Source: JAAYAN01 sp964437215
GTDB taxonomy: Bacteria > Bacteroidota > Ignavibacteria > Ignavibacteriales > Melioribacteraceae
Length of the DNA: 56,963 bases
Assembly (NCBI GenBank): GCA_964437215.1
Contig: CAYTFZ010000007.1
Location: 1-56,963 of the forward strand
Reading direction: 5' to 3'
Translations under genes and position numbers: made by a program
The notes under the pieces: generated by a model
The model's database searches: none
What the model saw: the letters and a program-made list of their open reading frames with translations, nothing else
Told to the model about the DNA's origin: nothing
Shown here: one piece after another, positions 42,867 to 51,876 of the stretch
Position numbering within the stretch: position 1 is the first letter of the stretch
Layout: every line of letters starts with the position of its first letter

Positions 42867-44972
42867 TTGAGTTTTTCATTTAATAAAAAAGAAGAATTCC
42901 CTTGGTATGAAGTAGGATTAAACTTTCTGATAATGATCAGTTATCTTATTTCTGCAGTTTTTATTTTCGATCATTCTTCTTCTAAATATTATACTGCTTT
43001 AATATGGCTCCCTTCGGGTGTTGCAACTGCAGCAATTTTACTTAACAGCTACAAAATTCTTCCGGGAATTATACTCGGACAGTTTTTTTCGGCTTTAAGT
43101 ATAAGTTCGTCATTTATTTATGTTATTGGAACAACTACTGCGGCAACTGCAGAGGTAATTTTAACTTATTATATTCTTCGAAATATTATAGGTTTTGATA
43201 ACGGACTTAAAAGATTAAAAGATGTTTTTGGATTAATAATAATTGCAGCCGGATCGAGTACAATGATCAGCGGTTTAATAGCAGGTTTTTCTATTTGTAT
43301 CGGAGGACTTGCAGAATGGGATAAGTTTATACTAATATTTTTTGGATGGTGGATGTCGGCAGCAGCGGGAATTTTAACACTTGTTCCTCTCATTTTAGTT
43401 TGGTCATCAAAAAAAGAGAAACACTGGCCAAACAGACCGGAAGCCGAAATTTGGTCGCTGTCTGCATCAGTTCTTATTTCAGGTATTATAGTATTTGGAA
43501 CAGAAATTTTCAGAAATACTTCTATTCTGGCCTTATCATACATCCCATTGCTCTTTCTATTTTGGTCGGCTTTGCGGTTCGGTCCCCGCGGTACATCTGC
43601 AGTTAATTTTTTTGTAATATTTATTGCTGTAATTGGTACAGTTCTTAAATCGGGACCTTTTGCCAAACTTGTTATACAAGACCATCATCTTGTGCTGCAT
43701 ACTTTTATTTTTATTTATACTGGAAGTTCACTTATCCTTTCGGCAATGCTTTCGGAAAGGAAACAAACGCAGGAAGAATTGCGCGAAAGTGAGAAAAGAC
43801 AGAAGGTATTTCTTAACGCAATTCCAGATCTTGTTTACCGCTGCTCATCCGATGGTATATTTTTAGATATGCATGTTAAAAGAAGCAAAGATCTAATTGC
43901 CCCGAGAGAAGAACTGATTGGAAAATCTATTTTCGATTTTCTTCCTGAAGAACTTGCCTTAAAAACGAAATTCCACGTCGAAGTAGCAATGAAGGCGAGG
44001 GATACTCAGTTTTTTGAGTATGAAATGACACGTGCCGGAATAAAGTATCACGAAGAAGCCAGAATAATTCCATCAAGTTCAGATGAATTCTTTTTAGTTA
44101 TTCGAGATATTTCAAACAGAAAAGAAACAAACACTATAATTAAAAAGTATGTTCAGGAACTTCAGAACGATAAAGTTAAACTAAAACGAAATGCAATAGA
44201 ACTTGCAAATTTGAATAAAAAACTTTCGGAATCGCAGGAAGAATTATCTCTTATCAATGCCCAGAAAGATAAATTCTTTTCAATAATTGCACACGATCTT
44301 CGAAGTCCGTTTACTGCTCTGCTTGGCTTTACAGAGTATTTAACCCAGTATCTGGATAGACTTTCAAAACAGGAAATAAGGGATTACTCCAATAATATTC
44401 ACAGCTCGGCAAAAAACATTTACAAACTTGTGGAAAATCTTCTCCAATGGTCAAGGCTTCAAACAAACCGGATTGAATTTGATCCGATGCCTATGAATAT
44501 AACCGCATTGATGAACAGCACAATCGAATTGCTTAGAAATAATGCCAAGGATAAACGCATTGAAATAGTTAATGAATGCCAGGAAAAGTTTAAAGTTTTT
44601 GCCGATATGAATATGATTGAAACAGTAATACGGAATCTCATTTCGAATGCAATAAAATTTACCGAATCTGGCGGAAAAATTATTGTGGATGCCTTTCCCC
44701 GCGATGGTTTTATTGAAGTAATGATTACCGACAGCGGAAAAGGAATTCCTTCCGAAGACCTTCCAAAATTGTTCCGTATTGATACACATTATTCTACTGA
44801 AGGCACAAACCGCGAAAAAGGAACAGGATTGGGACTTATACTTTGCAAAGAATTTGTTCAGAAAAACGGCGGTAAAATATGGGTTGAAAGCAAACTCGGC
44901 ACTGGTTCAACTTTCCGGTTTACTGTACCTTTAGCAACAGCGTTAAAGGAAACGGCTGATAGAAATTTATAA
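42867..44972 (+). CDS. MASE1-domain PAS histidine kinase
   Basis: 701 residues from a TTG start preceded by AGGGAA. Residues 15-300 hold about eight TM helices of a MASE1 sensor (YTALIWLPSGVATAAILLN; GWWMSAAAGILTLVPLILVW). A PAS domain (about 306-420; FLNAIPDLVYRCSSDGIFLD), a coiled coil, HisKA with His476 in FFSIIAHDLRSPFTALLG and HATPase_c with DSGKGI and GTGLGLILCK follow. The HisKA/HATPase part resembles that of the gap-split kinase at 9899. There is no adjacent response regulator; the single-domain regulator at 46533 is a possible partner. The signal sensed in the membrane is unknown. Confidence 0.9.
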   Translation: MSFSFNKKEEFPWYEVGLNFLIMISYLISAVFIFDHSSSKYYTALIWLPSGVATAAILLNSYKILPGIILGQFFSALSISSSFIYVIGTTTAATAEVILTYYILRNIIGFDNGLKRLKDVFGLIIIAAGSSTMISGLIAGFSICIGGLAEWDKFILIFFGWWMSAAAGILTLVPLILVWSSKKEKHWPNRPEAEIWSLSASVLISGIIVFGTEIFRNTSILALSYIPLLFLFWSALRFGPRGTSAVNFFVIFIAVIGTVLKSGPFAKLVIQDHHLVLHTFIFIYTGSSLILSAMLSERKQTQEELRESEKRQKVFLNAIPDLVYRCSSDGIFLDMHVKRSKDLIAPREELIGKSIFDFLPEELALKTKFHVEVAMKARDTQFFEYEMTRAGIKYHEEARIIPSSSDEFFLVIRDISNRKETNTIIKKYVQELQNDKVKLKRNAIELANLNKKLSESQEELSLINAQKDKFFSIIAHDLRSPFTALLGFTEYLTQYLDRLSKQEIRDYSNNIHSSAKNIYKLVENLLQWSRLQTNRIEFDPMPMNITALMNSTIELLRNNAKDKRIEIVNECQEKFKVFADMNMIETVIRNLISNAIKFTESGGKIIVDAFPRDGFIEVMITDSGKGIPSEDLPKLFRIDTHYSTEGTNREKGTGLGLILCKEFVQKNGGKIWVESKLGTGSTFRFTVPLATALKETADRNL

Positions 44973-44978
44973 AAAGGT

Positions 44979-45935
44979 TTAACTATCCAGATAATATTCT
45001 TTTAATTCTTTCACCAGATTTTTTATACTTAAAACCATTTCTTCCGGTTCAACAATTTTTACGCTGTTTCCAAACATAAGCATCCACCTTGCAAATCCTT
45101 CGGGATAAGGATTTATAAATGTCATTTCAACCATTCCGTCTTTTTCTTCCTGATGAACAAATCCCCAGAAATATTTGTGTTCCCCCATATATTTTACAGC
45201 TTCCAATGTCATACGCACAATTATCCGGTTAAAATCTTTTTCGGATGAAAATTGCTTCGTATATTCTTTTAATGATTTATGATGTTTTGGATTAAAAGTC
45301 TCATCTTCCTTTTTAAGCTCCAAAATTCTGTCAATCCGGAAATCGCGGTAATCCTTTCGTAATCTGCAAAACGCTATCAGATGCCAATTTGAGCCGTAAT
45401 AGCAGATTCCTATGGGTTCAATCTCACGGAAAGTCTTTTGCATCTGATAACCGCTGAAATATTTAATTTTCAGGACTCTGCTTTTAATAAGCGCTTCCTG
45501 GATTTCCTGCATCGATATTTCATTTTTATCACTTTCACTAACCGGAGAAAATTTATAAACCTCCATTGATGAATTAAGCGCCTCGAGGTATTCTTTTTCG
45601 GACGAATTAAGCACCGATTTAATTTTGTACAATGCGGAATCGAAATATTTGCCGGTTGATTTATCCGACATTTTTTCTATAAGTTTAAATCCCGTCAGCA
45701 AAGACGCCGCTTCCTCCTTTGTAAACATTACAGGAGGAAGATGGTAGCCCGGCATTAAAAAATAACCCTTCCCTGCTTCGGCTCCCACGGGAACACCACC
45801 CGATTCCAGCGCCCGGATATCGCGGTAAACGGTTCGCAAACTTATTTCAAATCTTTCGGCAATTTCAGCAGCAGTTACAACTTTTTTACTTTGAAGATGA
45901 GTGAGTATTGCATTAAGCCTGTCAATCCTGTTCAT
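44979..45935 (-). CDS. WYL-domain transcriptional regulator (YafY type)
   Basis: 318 residues. The N-terminal HTH_11 (about 1-60; VVTAAEIAERFEISLRTVYRD) is followed by GVPVGAEAGKGYFLMPGYHL and a WYL domain (about 145-245; IKYFSGYQMQKTFREIEPIG, GSNWHLIAFCR, FRIDRILEL). The diagnostic WYL triplet reads WHL. A C-terminal WCX-like domain is present. Such proteins bind DNA and sense a nucleic-acid or nucleotide ligand. It is 2 bases after sufE and probably co-transcribed; the target is unknown. It is convergent with the MASE1 kinase gene, with a 6-base gap. Confidence 0.9.
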   Translation of the reverse strand: MNRIDRLNAILTHLQSKKVVTAAEIAERFEISLRTVYRDIRALESGGVPVGAEAGKGYFLMPGYHLPPVMFTKEEAASLLTGFKLIEKMSDKSTGKYFDSALYKIKSVLNSSEKEYLEALNSSMEVYKFSPVSESDKNEISMQEIQEALIKSRVLKIKYFSGYQMQKTFREIEPIGICYYGSNWHLIAFCRLRKDYRDFRIDRILELKKEDETFNPKHHKSLKEYTKQFSSEKDFNRIIVRMTLEAVKYMGEHKYFWGFVHQEEKDGMVEMTFINPYPEGFARWMLMFGNSVKIVEPEEMVLSIKNLVKELKEYYLDS

Positions 45936-45937
45936 AA

Positions 45938-46363
45938 TTATTTTTTCGACATTGCGTTGAAAGCAAATGCAAACATTTGAATTTGTTTTAGCATCGCACC
46001 GAGTCCGTTTTTTCTGGTAGGCGAAAGATGATTATCAATTCCTATTTTTTTAATAAAATCCGGTGGAGTCTTCAATATTTCTTCCGGCGGCTGATTAGAA
46101 TAAACTTCAACAAGAAGTGCAATTAATCCTTTAACAATTGCTGCATCGCTGTCGGCTTTAAAAATAACATTTCCTTCATTAATGCTTGCTGTAAGCCATA
46201 CCTGGCTTTGGCATCCTTCAAGTTTATTTTTATCTATCCTAAGATCTTCAGGAAAAGGCGGTAAATTTCTTCCCATTTGAATCAGTTTTGCATAACGGTC
46301 ATCCCAGTCGGCACAATTCTCAAATTGTTTTACAATCATCTCCTGCTTTTCAAAAATCGTCAT
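45938..46363 (-). CDS. sufE: SufE-family sulfur acceptor
   Basis: 141 residues. The active Cys51 lies in KLEGCQSQVWL, the conserved GCQSxVW motif, and GLIALLVEVYSNQPPEEILK is typical. The protein accepts persulfide from SufS and passes it to the SufBCD scaffold for Fe-S assembly. No other suf gene is in the window. A -7 box lies at 46395-46402. It is followed 2 bases later by the WYL regulator. Confidence 0.94.
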   Translation of the reverse strand: MTIFEKQEMIVKQFENCADWDDRYAKLIQMGRNLPPFPEDLRIDKNKLEGCQSQVWLTASINEGNVIFKADSDAAIVKGLIALLVEVYSNQPPEEILKTPPDFIKKIGIDNHLSPTRKNGLGAMLKQIQMFAFAFNAMSKK

Positions 46364-46394
46364 ATCTTTTCCGAAATTAAATAAGTTAACCGGA

Positions 46395-46402
46395 CAAATA
46401 TA
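46395..46402 (-). promoter_or_regulatory. Putative -7 box (TAnnTTTG) of sufE-WYL operon
   Basis: CAAATATA on the plus strand reads TATATTTG on the minus strand, 32 bases before the sufE ATG, and downstream of the terminator of the response-regulator gene. Confidence 0.45.
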
Positions 46403-46500
46403 TTTACTTTCCAGATTTTTTGTTTGTGAATTTGTTTGATTAGAGAATAATTAATAAAAAAGCTGGTAAATGAAGAGAGTTGGCTTCTAAAAAGAGTAAA

Positions 46501-46528
46501 AAAAAGGCTGATTTTTCAATCAGCCTTT
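46501..46528 (-). terminator. Rho-independent terminator of the single-domain response-regulator gene
   Basis: Arms AAAGGCTGAT (46503-46512) and ATCAGCCTTT (46519-46528) with a six-base loop. Read on the minus strand the hairpin is followed by a long T run. It begins 5 bases after the regulator stop. Confidence 0.88.
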
Positions 46529-46532
46529 AAAT

Positions 46533-46940
46533 TCAGTTTACTTTAATGCCTGATTTGTTTTCGAGAGTTTTGACTAATGTTTCCATTAAAACATCGTTTT
46601 GCACCGGTTTGGTAAGGAATACATCAACACCAGCATTATAAGCATTATCTTTATCGCGTTGAAAAGCATGAGCTGAAAGCCCCACAACAGGCAGTGCACT
46701 GTATTCAGGCATTTCTCTGATTTCTTTTGTAAGCTGCAAACCGTCCTTTTTTCCTCTTAAAGAAATATCCATAAGAATTATATCGAATTTTTTTTCTTTT
46801 AGTTTGGCATAAAAAGTTTCCGACGAATCGCAAATTTCAAGATCGAATTTCCGGCGTAAAAAAATCTGTAGAAATTTCTGATTTTCGTAATCATCTTCCA
46901 CAACTAATAGATTGGGTTTTTTCTTATTTTCTTCTGCCAT
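46533..46940 (-). CDS. Single-domain response regulator
   Basis: 135 residues forming one REC domain: acidic pair in LLVVEDDYEN, phospho-acceptor Asp58 in IILMDISLRGKKDG, SAHAF near 89-93 with Ser as the switch residue, and Lys111 in LTKPV. There is no output domain, so it may act as a CheY-like effector or a phosphorelay intermediate. The insert GKKDG after the Asp is characteristic of REC modules that follow hybrid kinases. It is monocistronic with its own terminator, in a region that also codes for a lone MASE1 kinase. Confidence 0.92.
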   Translation of the reverse strand: MAEENKKKPNLLVVEDDYENQKFLQIFLRRKFDLEICDSSETFYAKLKEKKFDIILMDISLRGKKDGLQLTKEIREMPEYSALPVVGLSAHAFQRDKDNAYNAGVDVFLTKPVQNDVLMETLVKTLENKSGIKVN

Positions 46941-47102
46941 TTTGTATCCTGCCTATTCAGCTTTTATTTATTGACCAAAAACATATATGTACTAAAATAA
47001 TAAAACTTATTAACAATTTAAACTATAAGATAATTTTAAATTCAAAGCAATAAAAAATAAAATATGTTAACAATTTCAATTATCGAAATAATATAAAAAT
47101 AC

Positions 47103-47951
47103 TTAAACAGGATCTATATGGACAAAAACGTCCTGTATTTGTTTTAACCTTAAGATTGCCGTTTTTACATTATCTCCTATGTCGTGCGATTCCTGAATCG
47201 AAAGGTTTTTGTCTACCTGAATATGAATTTCGATATGAAACTGGTCGCCGATATAATGAGAACGCAAATCATTCATTCCTAAAACTCCTTCGGTTTGCAA
47301 AGATATTTTTCTGATTTCCGAAAGAAGATTGCTGTCTGCCGATTTTGCCATAAGGTAATCAATGTTTTCTTTTCCGACTTCGTAACCGGTTTTGAAAATA
47401 AATGCTCCTACAAGTATTCCTGCAATTCCGTCAAAAAATAAATACCCTTGGATTGCACAATAAGCCCCTAAAAGAGCTATTGAAGAAGCAAGTATATCGT
47501 TTAGACTATCAATTGCAGCAGCTTTCATTGCAGTGCTGTTAAATTTCTTTCCGATTTTTTTCTGATATGAGCTGAGAATTATTTTGGTAATAATTGTAAT
47601 GGAAAGAACAGAATAAACAAAAATTGATGAACTTACTTCTTGCGGCGAAATTATTCTTCCAATCGATTCCTGAATAATTTCGACTGCAACTACAAGTGCA
47701 AAAACGGCAATGATAAAAGCAACCAAAGGCTGTGCTGCAGTATGACCATACTGATGATCGTCATCTGCCCCTTTGCTTGAAATTGCAACACCTTTTTTTA
47801 AAGCAATTGAAGTAATTATATCTGTAAGTGAGTTAAACGCTTCTGATAAAACAGCAATCGAATTCGAAAGAATTCCTACAGTAATTTTTATGATAAAAAG
47901 AAAAATATTTATTCCGAGGCTGATATTTGCAGCACGTTGCAACTTTGGCAT
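47103..47951 (-). CDS. Cation diffusion facilitator, ND-DD type (Mn-like)
   Basis: 282 residues with six TM helices and a C-terminal cytoplasmic ferredoxin-like domain (about 205-282; GMNDLRSHYIGDQFHIEIHI). The metal site in TM2 is Asn40-x3-Asp44 (FNSLTD), and in TM5 Asp148-x3-Asp152 (IDSLND). Zinc CDFs have DxxxD/HxxxD, whereas manganese exporters such as MntE have N-D-D-D (family knowledge), so Mn2+ export by proton antiport is the favoured prediction. The His-containing loop after TM2 (DDDHQYGHTAAQP) is typical. It lies 33 bases downstream of pepT and is likely co-transcribed. Confidence 0.88.
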   Translation of the reverse strand: MPKLQRAANISLGINIFLFIIKITVGILSNSIAVLSEAFNSLTDIITSIALKKGVAISSKGADDDHQYGHTAAQPLVAFIIAVFALVVAVEIIQESIGRIISPQEVSSSIFVYSVLSITIITKIILSSYQKKIGKKFNSTAMKAAAIDSLNDILASSIALLGAYCAIQGYLFFDGIAGILVGAFIFKTGYEVGKENIDYLMAKSADSNLLSEIRKISLQTEGVLGMNDLRSHYIGDQFHIEIHIQVDKNLSIQESHDIGDNVKTAILRLKQIQDVFVHIDPV

Positions 47952-47984
47952 CAGTAAACCTTTATTATATTCGCAAAAGAATTT

Positions 47985-49235
47985 TTATGCTTTTTCTTCA
48001 TAAATTGAAGCTAAAGTCACAATCATTTTAACAGCCATTTCCATATCCTGAATAGCAACCCATTCAGTTATTGCGTGAAAACTGTGTCCTCCTGCAAAAA
48101 GATTAGGGGTAGGCAAACCCATAAAGCTCAACCGAGAACCATCGGTACCGCCTCTTATCGGACTTTGAATAGGCTTAATTCCAAGTTTCTGCATTGCAGA
48201 TATAGCATTTTCTTCCACAACGGGATGGTTTTTAAGAACTTGTTTCATATTCCGGTACTGCTCGATAATTTCAAAATCGAACCTGGCTCCCGGAAATTTT
48301 GAAACAGCACTCTCGGCAAGCTGTTTTAGGTAAAATTCGTATTCTTTAAGATTTTCATCTATAAAATCGCGAATAATAAATTTTAATACCGTCTTTTCTT
48401 CGTTTCCGTTAAATGAAACACAGTGGACATATCCTTGACGTTTTTCGGTAGTTTCAGGCGAAAGTCGGTTTACAGGAAGCGAATTAATCATTTCGGATGC
48501 TACTTTAACAGAGTTTATCATTTTCCCTTTTGCATATCCCGGATGGATGTTTTTTCCGTGGAATGCAATTGTAACAGCATCTGCGCTGAAAGTCTCTGTT
48601 TCAATTTCGCCCCGGGACGAACCGTCAATTGTATATGCATACTGCGCACCGAATTTTTTCACATCAAAATGCTCTGTGCCTCTGCCTACTTCTTCATCCG
48701 GAGTAAAACATATTTTAATTTCACCGTGTTTAACCTCGGGATGGGTTATCAGATAATTTATTGCATCTAATATTTCGGCAATTCCGGCTTTATCGTCAGC
48801 GCCCAAAAGTGTTGTCCCGTCTGTTGTTATTATATCATAGCCTTTCATCCCTTTCAAATCAGGGTTCTCATCTTCTTTAATAATTTTCGAAGTATCTTTT
48901 GGTAAAACAATATCGCCTCCCTGATAATTTTTGTGTATTACCGGATTGACATTTTTACCGGTTACCGCCGGTGAAGTATCAACGTGAGCAATAAAGCCAA
49001 TTACGGGAACTTTTTTTGAAGAATTAGAAGGCAAGGTTGCCATTACATAGCCGTACTCATCCATCGCAGCATCATTGAGTCCTATTTCTTTCAATTCATT
49101 AACAAGCACTCTCGAAAGATCAAGTTGTTTTGGATCGCTAGGAAAAGTTGTTGACTCCTCATCCGATTTTGTATCTATTTTTACATATTTCAAAAATCTA
49201 TCTACACAAGTAAATTTATACGCTGAATCAAACAT
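47985..49235 (-). CDS. pepT: Peptidase T (tripeptide aminopeptidase)
   Basis: 416 residues. Metal ligands and catalytic residues are all visible: His84 and Asp86 in IAHVDTSP, Asp147 in LLGADDKAG, Glu181/Glu182 in TPDEEVGRG, Asp in YTIDGSSRGE and a C-terminal His in LFAGGHSFH. The IRGGTDGSRLSFMGLPTPNL segment identifies PepT within the M20 family. It removes the N-terminal residue of tripeptides in the cytoplasm with two zinc ions. It would complete breakdown of peptides released by the S46 enzyme. It is the first gene of the pair with the CDF gene. Confidence 0.96.
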   Translation of the reverse strand: MFDSAYKFTCVDRFLKYVKIDTKSDEESTTFPSDPKQLDLSRVLVNELKEIGLNDAAMDEYGYVMATLPSNSSKKVPVIGFIAHVDTSPAVTGKNVNPVIHKNYQGGDIVLPKDTSKIIKEDENPDLKGMKGYDIITTDGTTLLGADDKAGIAEILDAINYLITHPEVKHGEIKICFTPDEEVGRGTEHFDVKKFGAQYAYTIDGSSRGEIETETFSADAVTIAFHGKNIHPGYAKGKMINSVKVASEMINSLPVNRLSPETTEKRQGYVHCVSFNGNEEKTVLKFIIRDFIDENLKEYEFYLKQLAESAVSKFPGARFDFEIIEQYRNMKQVLKNHPVVEENAISAMQKLGIKPIQSPIRGGTDGSRLSFMGLPTPNLFAGGHSFHAITEWVAIQDMEMAVKMIVTLASIYEEKA

Positions 49236-49400
49236 TACTACCTCAGTTGTTATTTATAATTTTTGGTGCAAAATATCGAAATATGAGATGAATTTCAATA
49301 AATATCGGAATTTCTTACTTTAATATTTACTGTGCCGGTAATCACAATAAATCCATAAAAATACTATTGCAGCTTCTTATGATAGGGGAAGAAGATATTT

Positions 49401-49457
49401 ATGTGTATTTCTTATATAGCAACTGAGTTTGATGAATTTCTTAATATTTTAAAATAA
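49401..49457 (+). CDS. Possible 18-codon ORF before a terminator hairpin
   Basis: Encodes MCISYIATEFDEFLNILK. GGGGAAGAAG sits 8-17 bases ahead as a plausible ribosome binding site, and a terminator-like hairpin starts 43 bases after the stop. It could be a leader peptide, the coding part of a small RNA, or chance in AT-rich DNA. Confidence 0.25.
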   Translation: MCISYIATEFDEFLNILK

Positions 49458-49499
49458 AAAACAGCAAAGTAACATCAAAAACCTCTAAAGCTGTAATAA

Positions 49500-49540
49500 A
49501 ATAAAGCCTTCCTCTTAAAAAAGCGGAGGGCTTTATTATT
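49500..49540 (+). terminator. Terminator-like hairpin upstream of deoA
   Basis: Arms AATAAAGCCTTCC (49500-49512) and GGAGGGCTTTATT (49525-49537) pair over 13 bases with one G-U; the loop is 12 bases. T-rich sequence follows on both strands, so it could act in either direction. It lies between divergent genes, where no known transcript needs to end. Confidence 0.65.
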
Positions 49541-49565
49541 TTAAATTATTCATTTCTTCTTTTCA

Positions 49566-49573
49566 TATATTTG
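49566..49573 (+). promoter_or_regulatory. Putative -7 box (TAnnTTTG) of deoA
   Basis: TATATTTG, 28 bases before the deoA ATG and downstream of the hairpin, so deoA is not read through from it. Confidence 0.5.
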
Positions 49574-49601
49574 CAATTATCTGCTAACAAATTAAAAAAC
49601 T

Positions 49602-50912
49602 ATGAACGCTGTTGAAATTATTCGAAAGAAAAGGGATAAAGAGGCTTTATCTGACCTTGAAATTGATTTTATAATTCAGAATTACACAAACCGTAAAATC
49701 CCCGATTATCAGTTTTCTGCTTTTCTAATGGCTGGTTATTTAAATGGATTTAATAAAACCGAAACGGCTGCCCTTACCAAAAGTATGCTCTACAGCGGGA
49801 CAGTAATTGATCTTTCGGATATTCCCGGATTCAAAATTGACAAGCATTCCACAGGCGGTGTGGGCGATAAAACTTCTTTAATTCTTGCGCCTATTGTAGC
49901 TGCTGCCGGGATAAAAGTGCCGATGATTTCTGGGCGCGGGCTTGGGCATACCGGCGGAACACTTGATAAACTGGAATCGATTACAGGGTTTCGCACTGAT
50001 CTGAATTTAAAGGAATATAGAAACGCTGTAAAAAAATGCGGAGCTGTATTAATCGGGCAGACTGAAGAAATTGCTCCAGCCGATAAACTGATTTACTCAT
50101 TAAGGGATGTTACCGCAACAGTGGAATCAATTCCATTAATTACAGCAAGTATAATGAGTAAAAAACTTGCTGAAGGAATTGACGGACTTGTTCTTGATGT
50201 AAAAACCGGAAGCGGCGCTTTTATGAAGAAGCAGGAAGATTCTGAAAAGCTTGCCCGCTCGTTAATCGGAACAGCTTCGGCATTCGGTAAAAAAGTAATT
50301 GCGTTTATTACTGATATGAATCAACCTTTAGGAACACATATTGGCAACTGGCTTGAAGTTGTTGAATCTGTTAATGTATTGCAGGGCGAAAAAGTTAAAG
50401 ACCTGCTTGAGGTAACTTTAAATCTTTCAGGCGCTATGCTTTTTTTAGGTGGGAAAGCCGGTTCGGTTGAAGAAGGAATATTTCTTTCGGAAAAACTTAT
50501 AAACAGCGGAAAAGCTTTTGATAAATTTCTTGAAATAGCTGAACTTCAAGGAGGTAATACTGTTTTATTGAAAAACACTGACAGTTACAGCAAATCCAAA
50601 TATGAGGAAAATATTATTTCGGATAGAGACGGATACATAAGTTCACTAGATAATTATAAAATCGGGATGGCAGCGTTAGAACTGGGAGCCGGCAGATTGA
50701 CTAAAGAGGATAAAATAGATTTTAAAGCAGGCATTATTTTTTATCCTGAAATTGGAAGCAAAATAAAAAAGGGAGACCTTATTGCCCGGATTTTCACAGA
50801 TAAACAATATGTGATTGAGCAAACGAAGAAGGAAATTATAAGTTCGATTGAAATTTCTGAGCAGCCTGCAGAAAAAATAAAAATGATTAAAACAATAATT
50901 AGAGGAGACTGA
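49602..50912 (+). CDS. deoA: Thymidine/pyrimidine-nucleoside phosphorylase
   Basis: 436 residues. The signature FKIDKHSTGGVGDKTSLILA and SGRGLGHTGGTLDKLESITG are conserved, as are YSLRDVTATVESIPLITASI and VLDVKTGSGAFM. It cleaves thymidine (and perhaps uridine) with phosphate, releasing base and (deoxy)ribose-1-phosphate for salvage and carbon use. The length fits both DeoA and Pdp; the split is not decided here. A C-terminal barrel-sandwich domain (IISDRDGYISSLDNYKIGMA) is intact. It ends 1 base before the prohibitin gene, which is probably co-transcribed. Confidence 0.94.
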   Translation: MNAVEIIRKKRDKEALSDLEIDFIIQNYTNRKIPDYQFSAFLMAGYLNGFNKTETAALTKSMLYSGTVIDLSDIPGFKIDKHSTGGVGDKTSLILAPIVAAAGIKVPMISGRGLGHTGGTLDKLESITGFRTDLNLKEYRNAVKKCGAVLIGQTEEIAPADKLIYSLRDVTATVESIPLITASIMSKKLAEGIDGLVLDVKTGSGAFMKKQEDSEKLARSLIGTASAFGKKVIAFITDMNQPLGTHIGNWLEVVESVNVLQGEKVKDLLEVTLNLSGAMLFLGGKAGSVEEGIFLSEKLINSGKAFDKFLEIAELQGGNTVLLKNTDSYSKSKYEENIISDRDGYISSLDNYKIGMAALELGAGRLTKEDKIDFKAGIIFYPEIGSKIKKGDLIARIFTDKQYVIEQTKKEIISSIEISEQPAEKIKMIKTIIRGD

Positions 50913-50913
50913 A

Positions 50914-51783
50914 ATGATTTTTATAATAGCTTTAATTGTATTGATAGCAGTAATCTATTATGCGCTGAAAATTAAAAATACCGGGCGCCGGCAGGAATCG
51001 ATGATCCTTTCAATAGCAGGTCTTGTTGCTTTAGTGATTGTGATTTTCAATCTTTTTACAGTTATACCTGCGGGAAATGTAGGAGTTGTTGATTTCCTTG
51101 GAAACGTAAGCGATAAAACACTGCGTCCGGGTGTTAATCTGGTTAATCCTTTGGCAAATATTGTAAAATACAGCTATAAAACCCAGACTTTCAAAGAAAA
51201 TATGAATGTTGTTTCAAAAGAAGGACTCCCTATTCAGCTTGAAGTAAATCTTCAATTCCGGCTCGATCCATCGAAAGCAAATGAAATATACAAATCAGTT
51301 GAAGGAGGCGATTATCTTAATGTTATTCTTATTCCTCAATTTCGTTCAACCGCCCGCGAGGTTACCGCAAAATACGAAGCAAAAGCACTTTACACTGAAT
51401 TGAGAAGTCAGCTTGCCTCGGAAATTTTGGATAAACTTCAAAAAAGCGTAAGCAGCCGAGGCGTTTATGTGGAATCTGTTCCGCTAAGACAAATTATCTT
51501 ACCGCCGGGACTTGCAAAGGCAATTGAACAAAAACTTGAAGCTGATCAGGAAAGCCAGAGAATGGAATTTATATTGCTTAAAGAAAAACAGGAAGCTGAA
51601 CGCAAAAGAATTGAAGCCAAAGGAATTGCAGATTTTCAGGAAATTGTATCGAAAGGAATAAGCGATCAGCTTTTAAAATGGAAAGGGATTGAAGCAACCG
51701 AAAAGCTTGCGAATTCCCAAAATTCAAAAATAATTGTTGTAGGCTCCGGCAAAGACGGTCTGCCTATTATTTTAGGAAACTGA
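50914..51783 (+). CDS. Prohibitin/SPFH-domain membrane protein
   Basis: 289 residues. Two N-terminal TM segments (about 1-18 and 31-52) precede an SPFH domain (about 52-230; VIPAGNVGVVDFLGNVSDKT, RPGVNLVNPLANIV, SRGVYVESVPLRQIILPPGL) and an Ala/Glu/Lys coiled coil (about 205-245). Prohibitins form large membrane rings that regulate FtsH-type proteases and organise lipid domains (family knowledge). AGAGGAG is the ribosome binding site, overlapping the end of deoA. The functional link to deoA is unclear. Confidence 0.92.
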   Translation: MIFIIALIVLIAVIYYALKIKNTGRRQESMILSIAGLVALVIVIFNLFTVIPAGNVGVVDFLGNVSDKTLRPGVNLVNPLANIVKYSYKTQTFKENMNVVSKEGLPIQLEVNLQFRLDPSKANEIYKSVEGGDYLNVILIPQFRSTAREVTAKYEAKALYTELRSQLASEILDKLQKSVSSRGVYVESVPLRQIILPPGLAKAIEQKLEADQESQRMEFILLKEKQEAERKRIEAKGIADFQEIVSKGISDQLLKWKGIEATEKLANSQNSKIIVVGSGKDGLPIILGN

Positions 51784-51790
51784 CAAGAAT

Positions 51791-51862
51791 AGATTAAGAC
51801 TAAGGTTCAGGATTAAGAGGAGAAATTTTATTCTTCTTAATCTTAGACCTTAATCTTGATCT
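51791..51862 (+). promoter_or_regulatory. Long imperfect hairpin between the prohibitin and DUF971 genes
   Basis: AGATTAAGACTAAGGT (51791-51806) pairs with ACCTTAATCTTGATCT (51847-51862) with two wobbles, and inner arms GATTAAGAGG (51811-51820) and CTTCTTAATC (51833-51842) extend the stem. It ends 3 bases before the AAAGGAG of the DUF971 gene. It may attenuate readthrough or act as an mRNA-stability element. Confidence 0.5.
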
Positions 51863-51876
51863 CCGAAAGGAGAACC

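Larger units (their letters stand above)
49236..49601. other. Divergent intergenic region with a buried terminator-like hairpin, 366 bases
   Basis: It holds the promoters of pepT (leftward) and deoA (rightward; -7 box at 49566), an 18-codon ORF at 49401 and a strong hairpin at 49500-49537. No RNA family was recognised. Confidence 0.6.
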
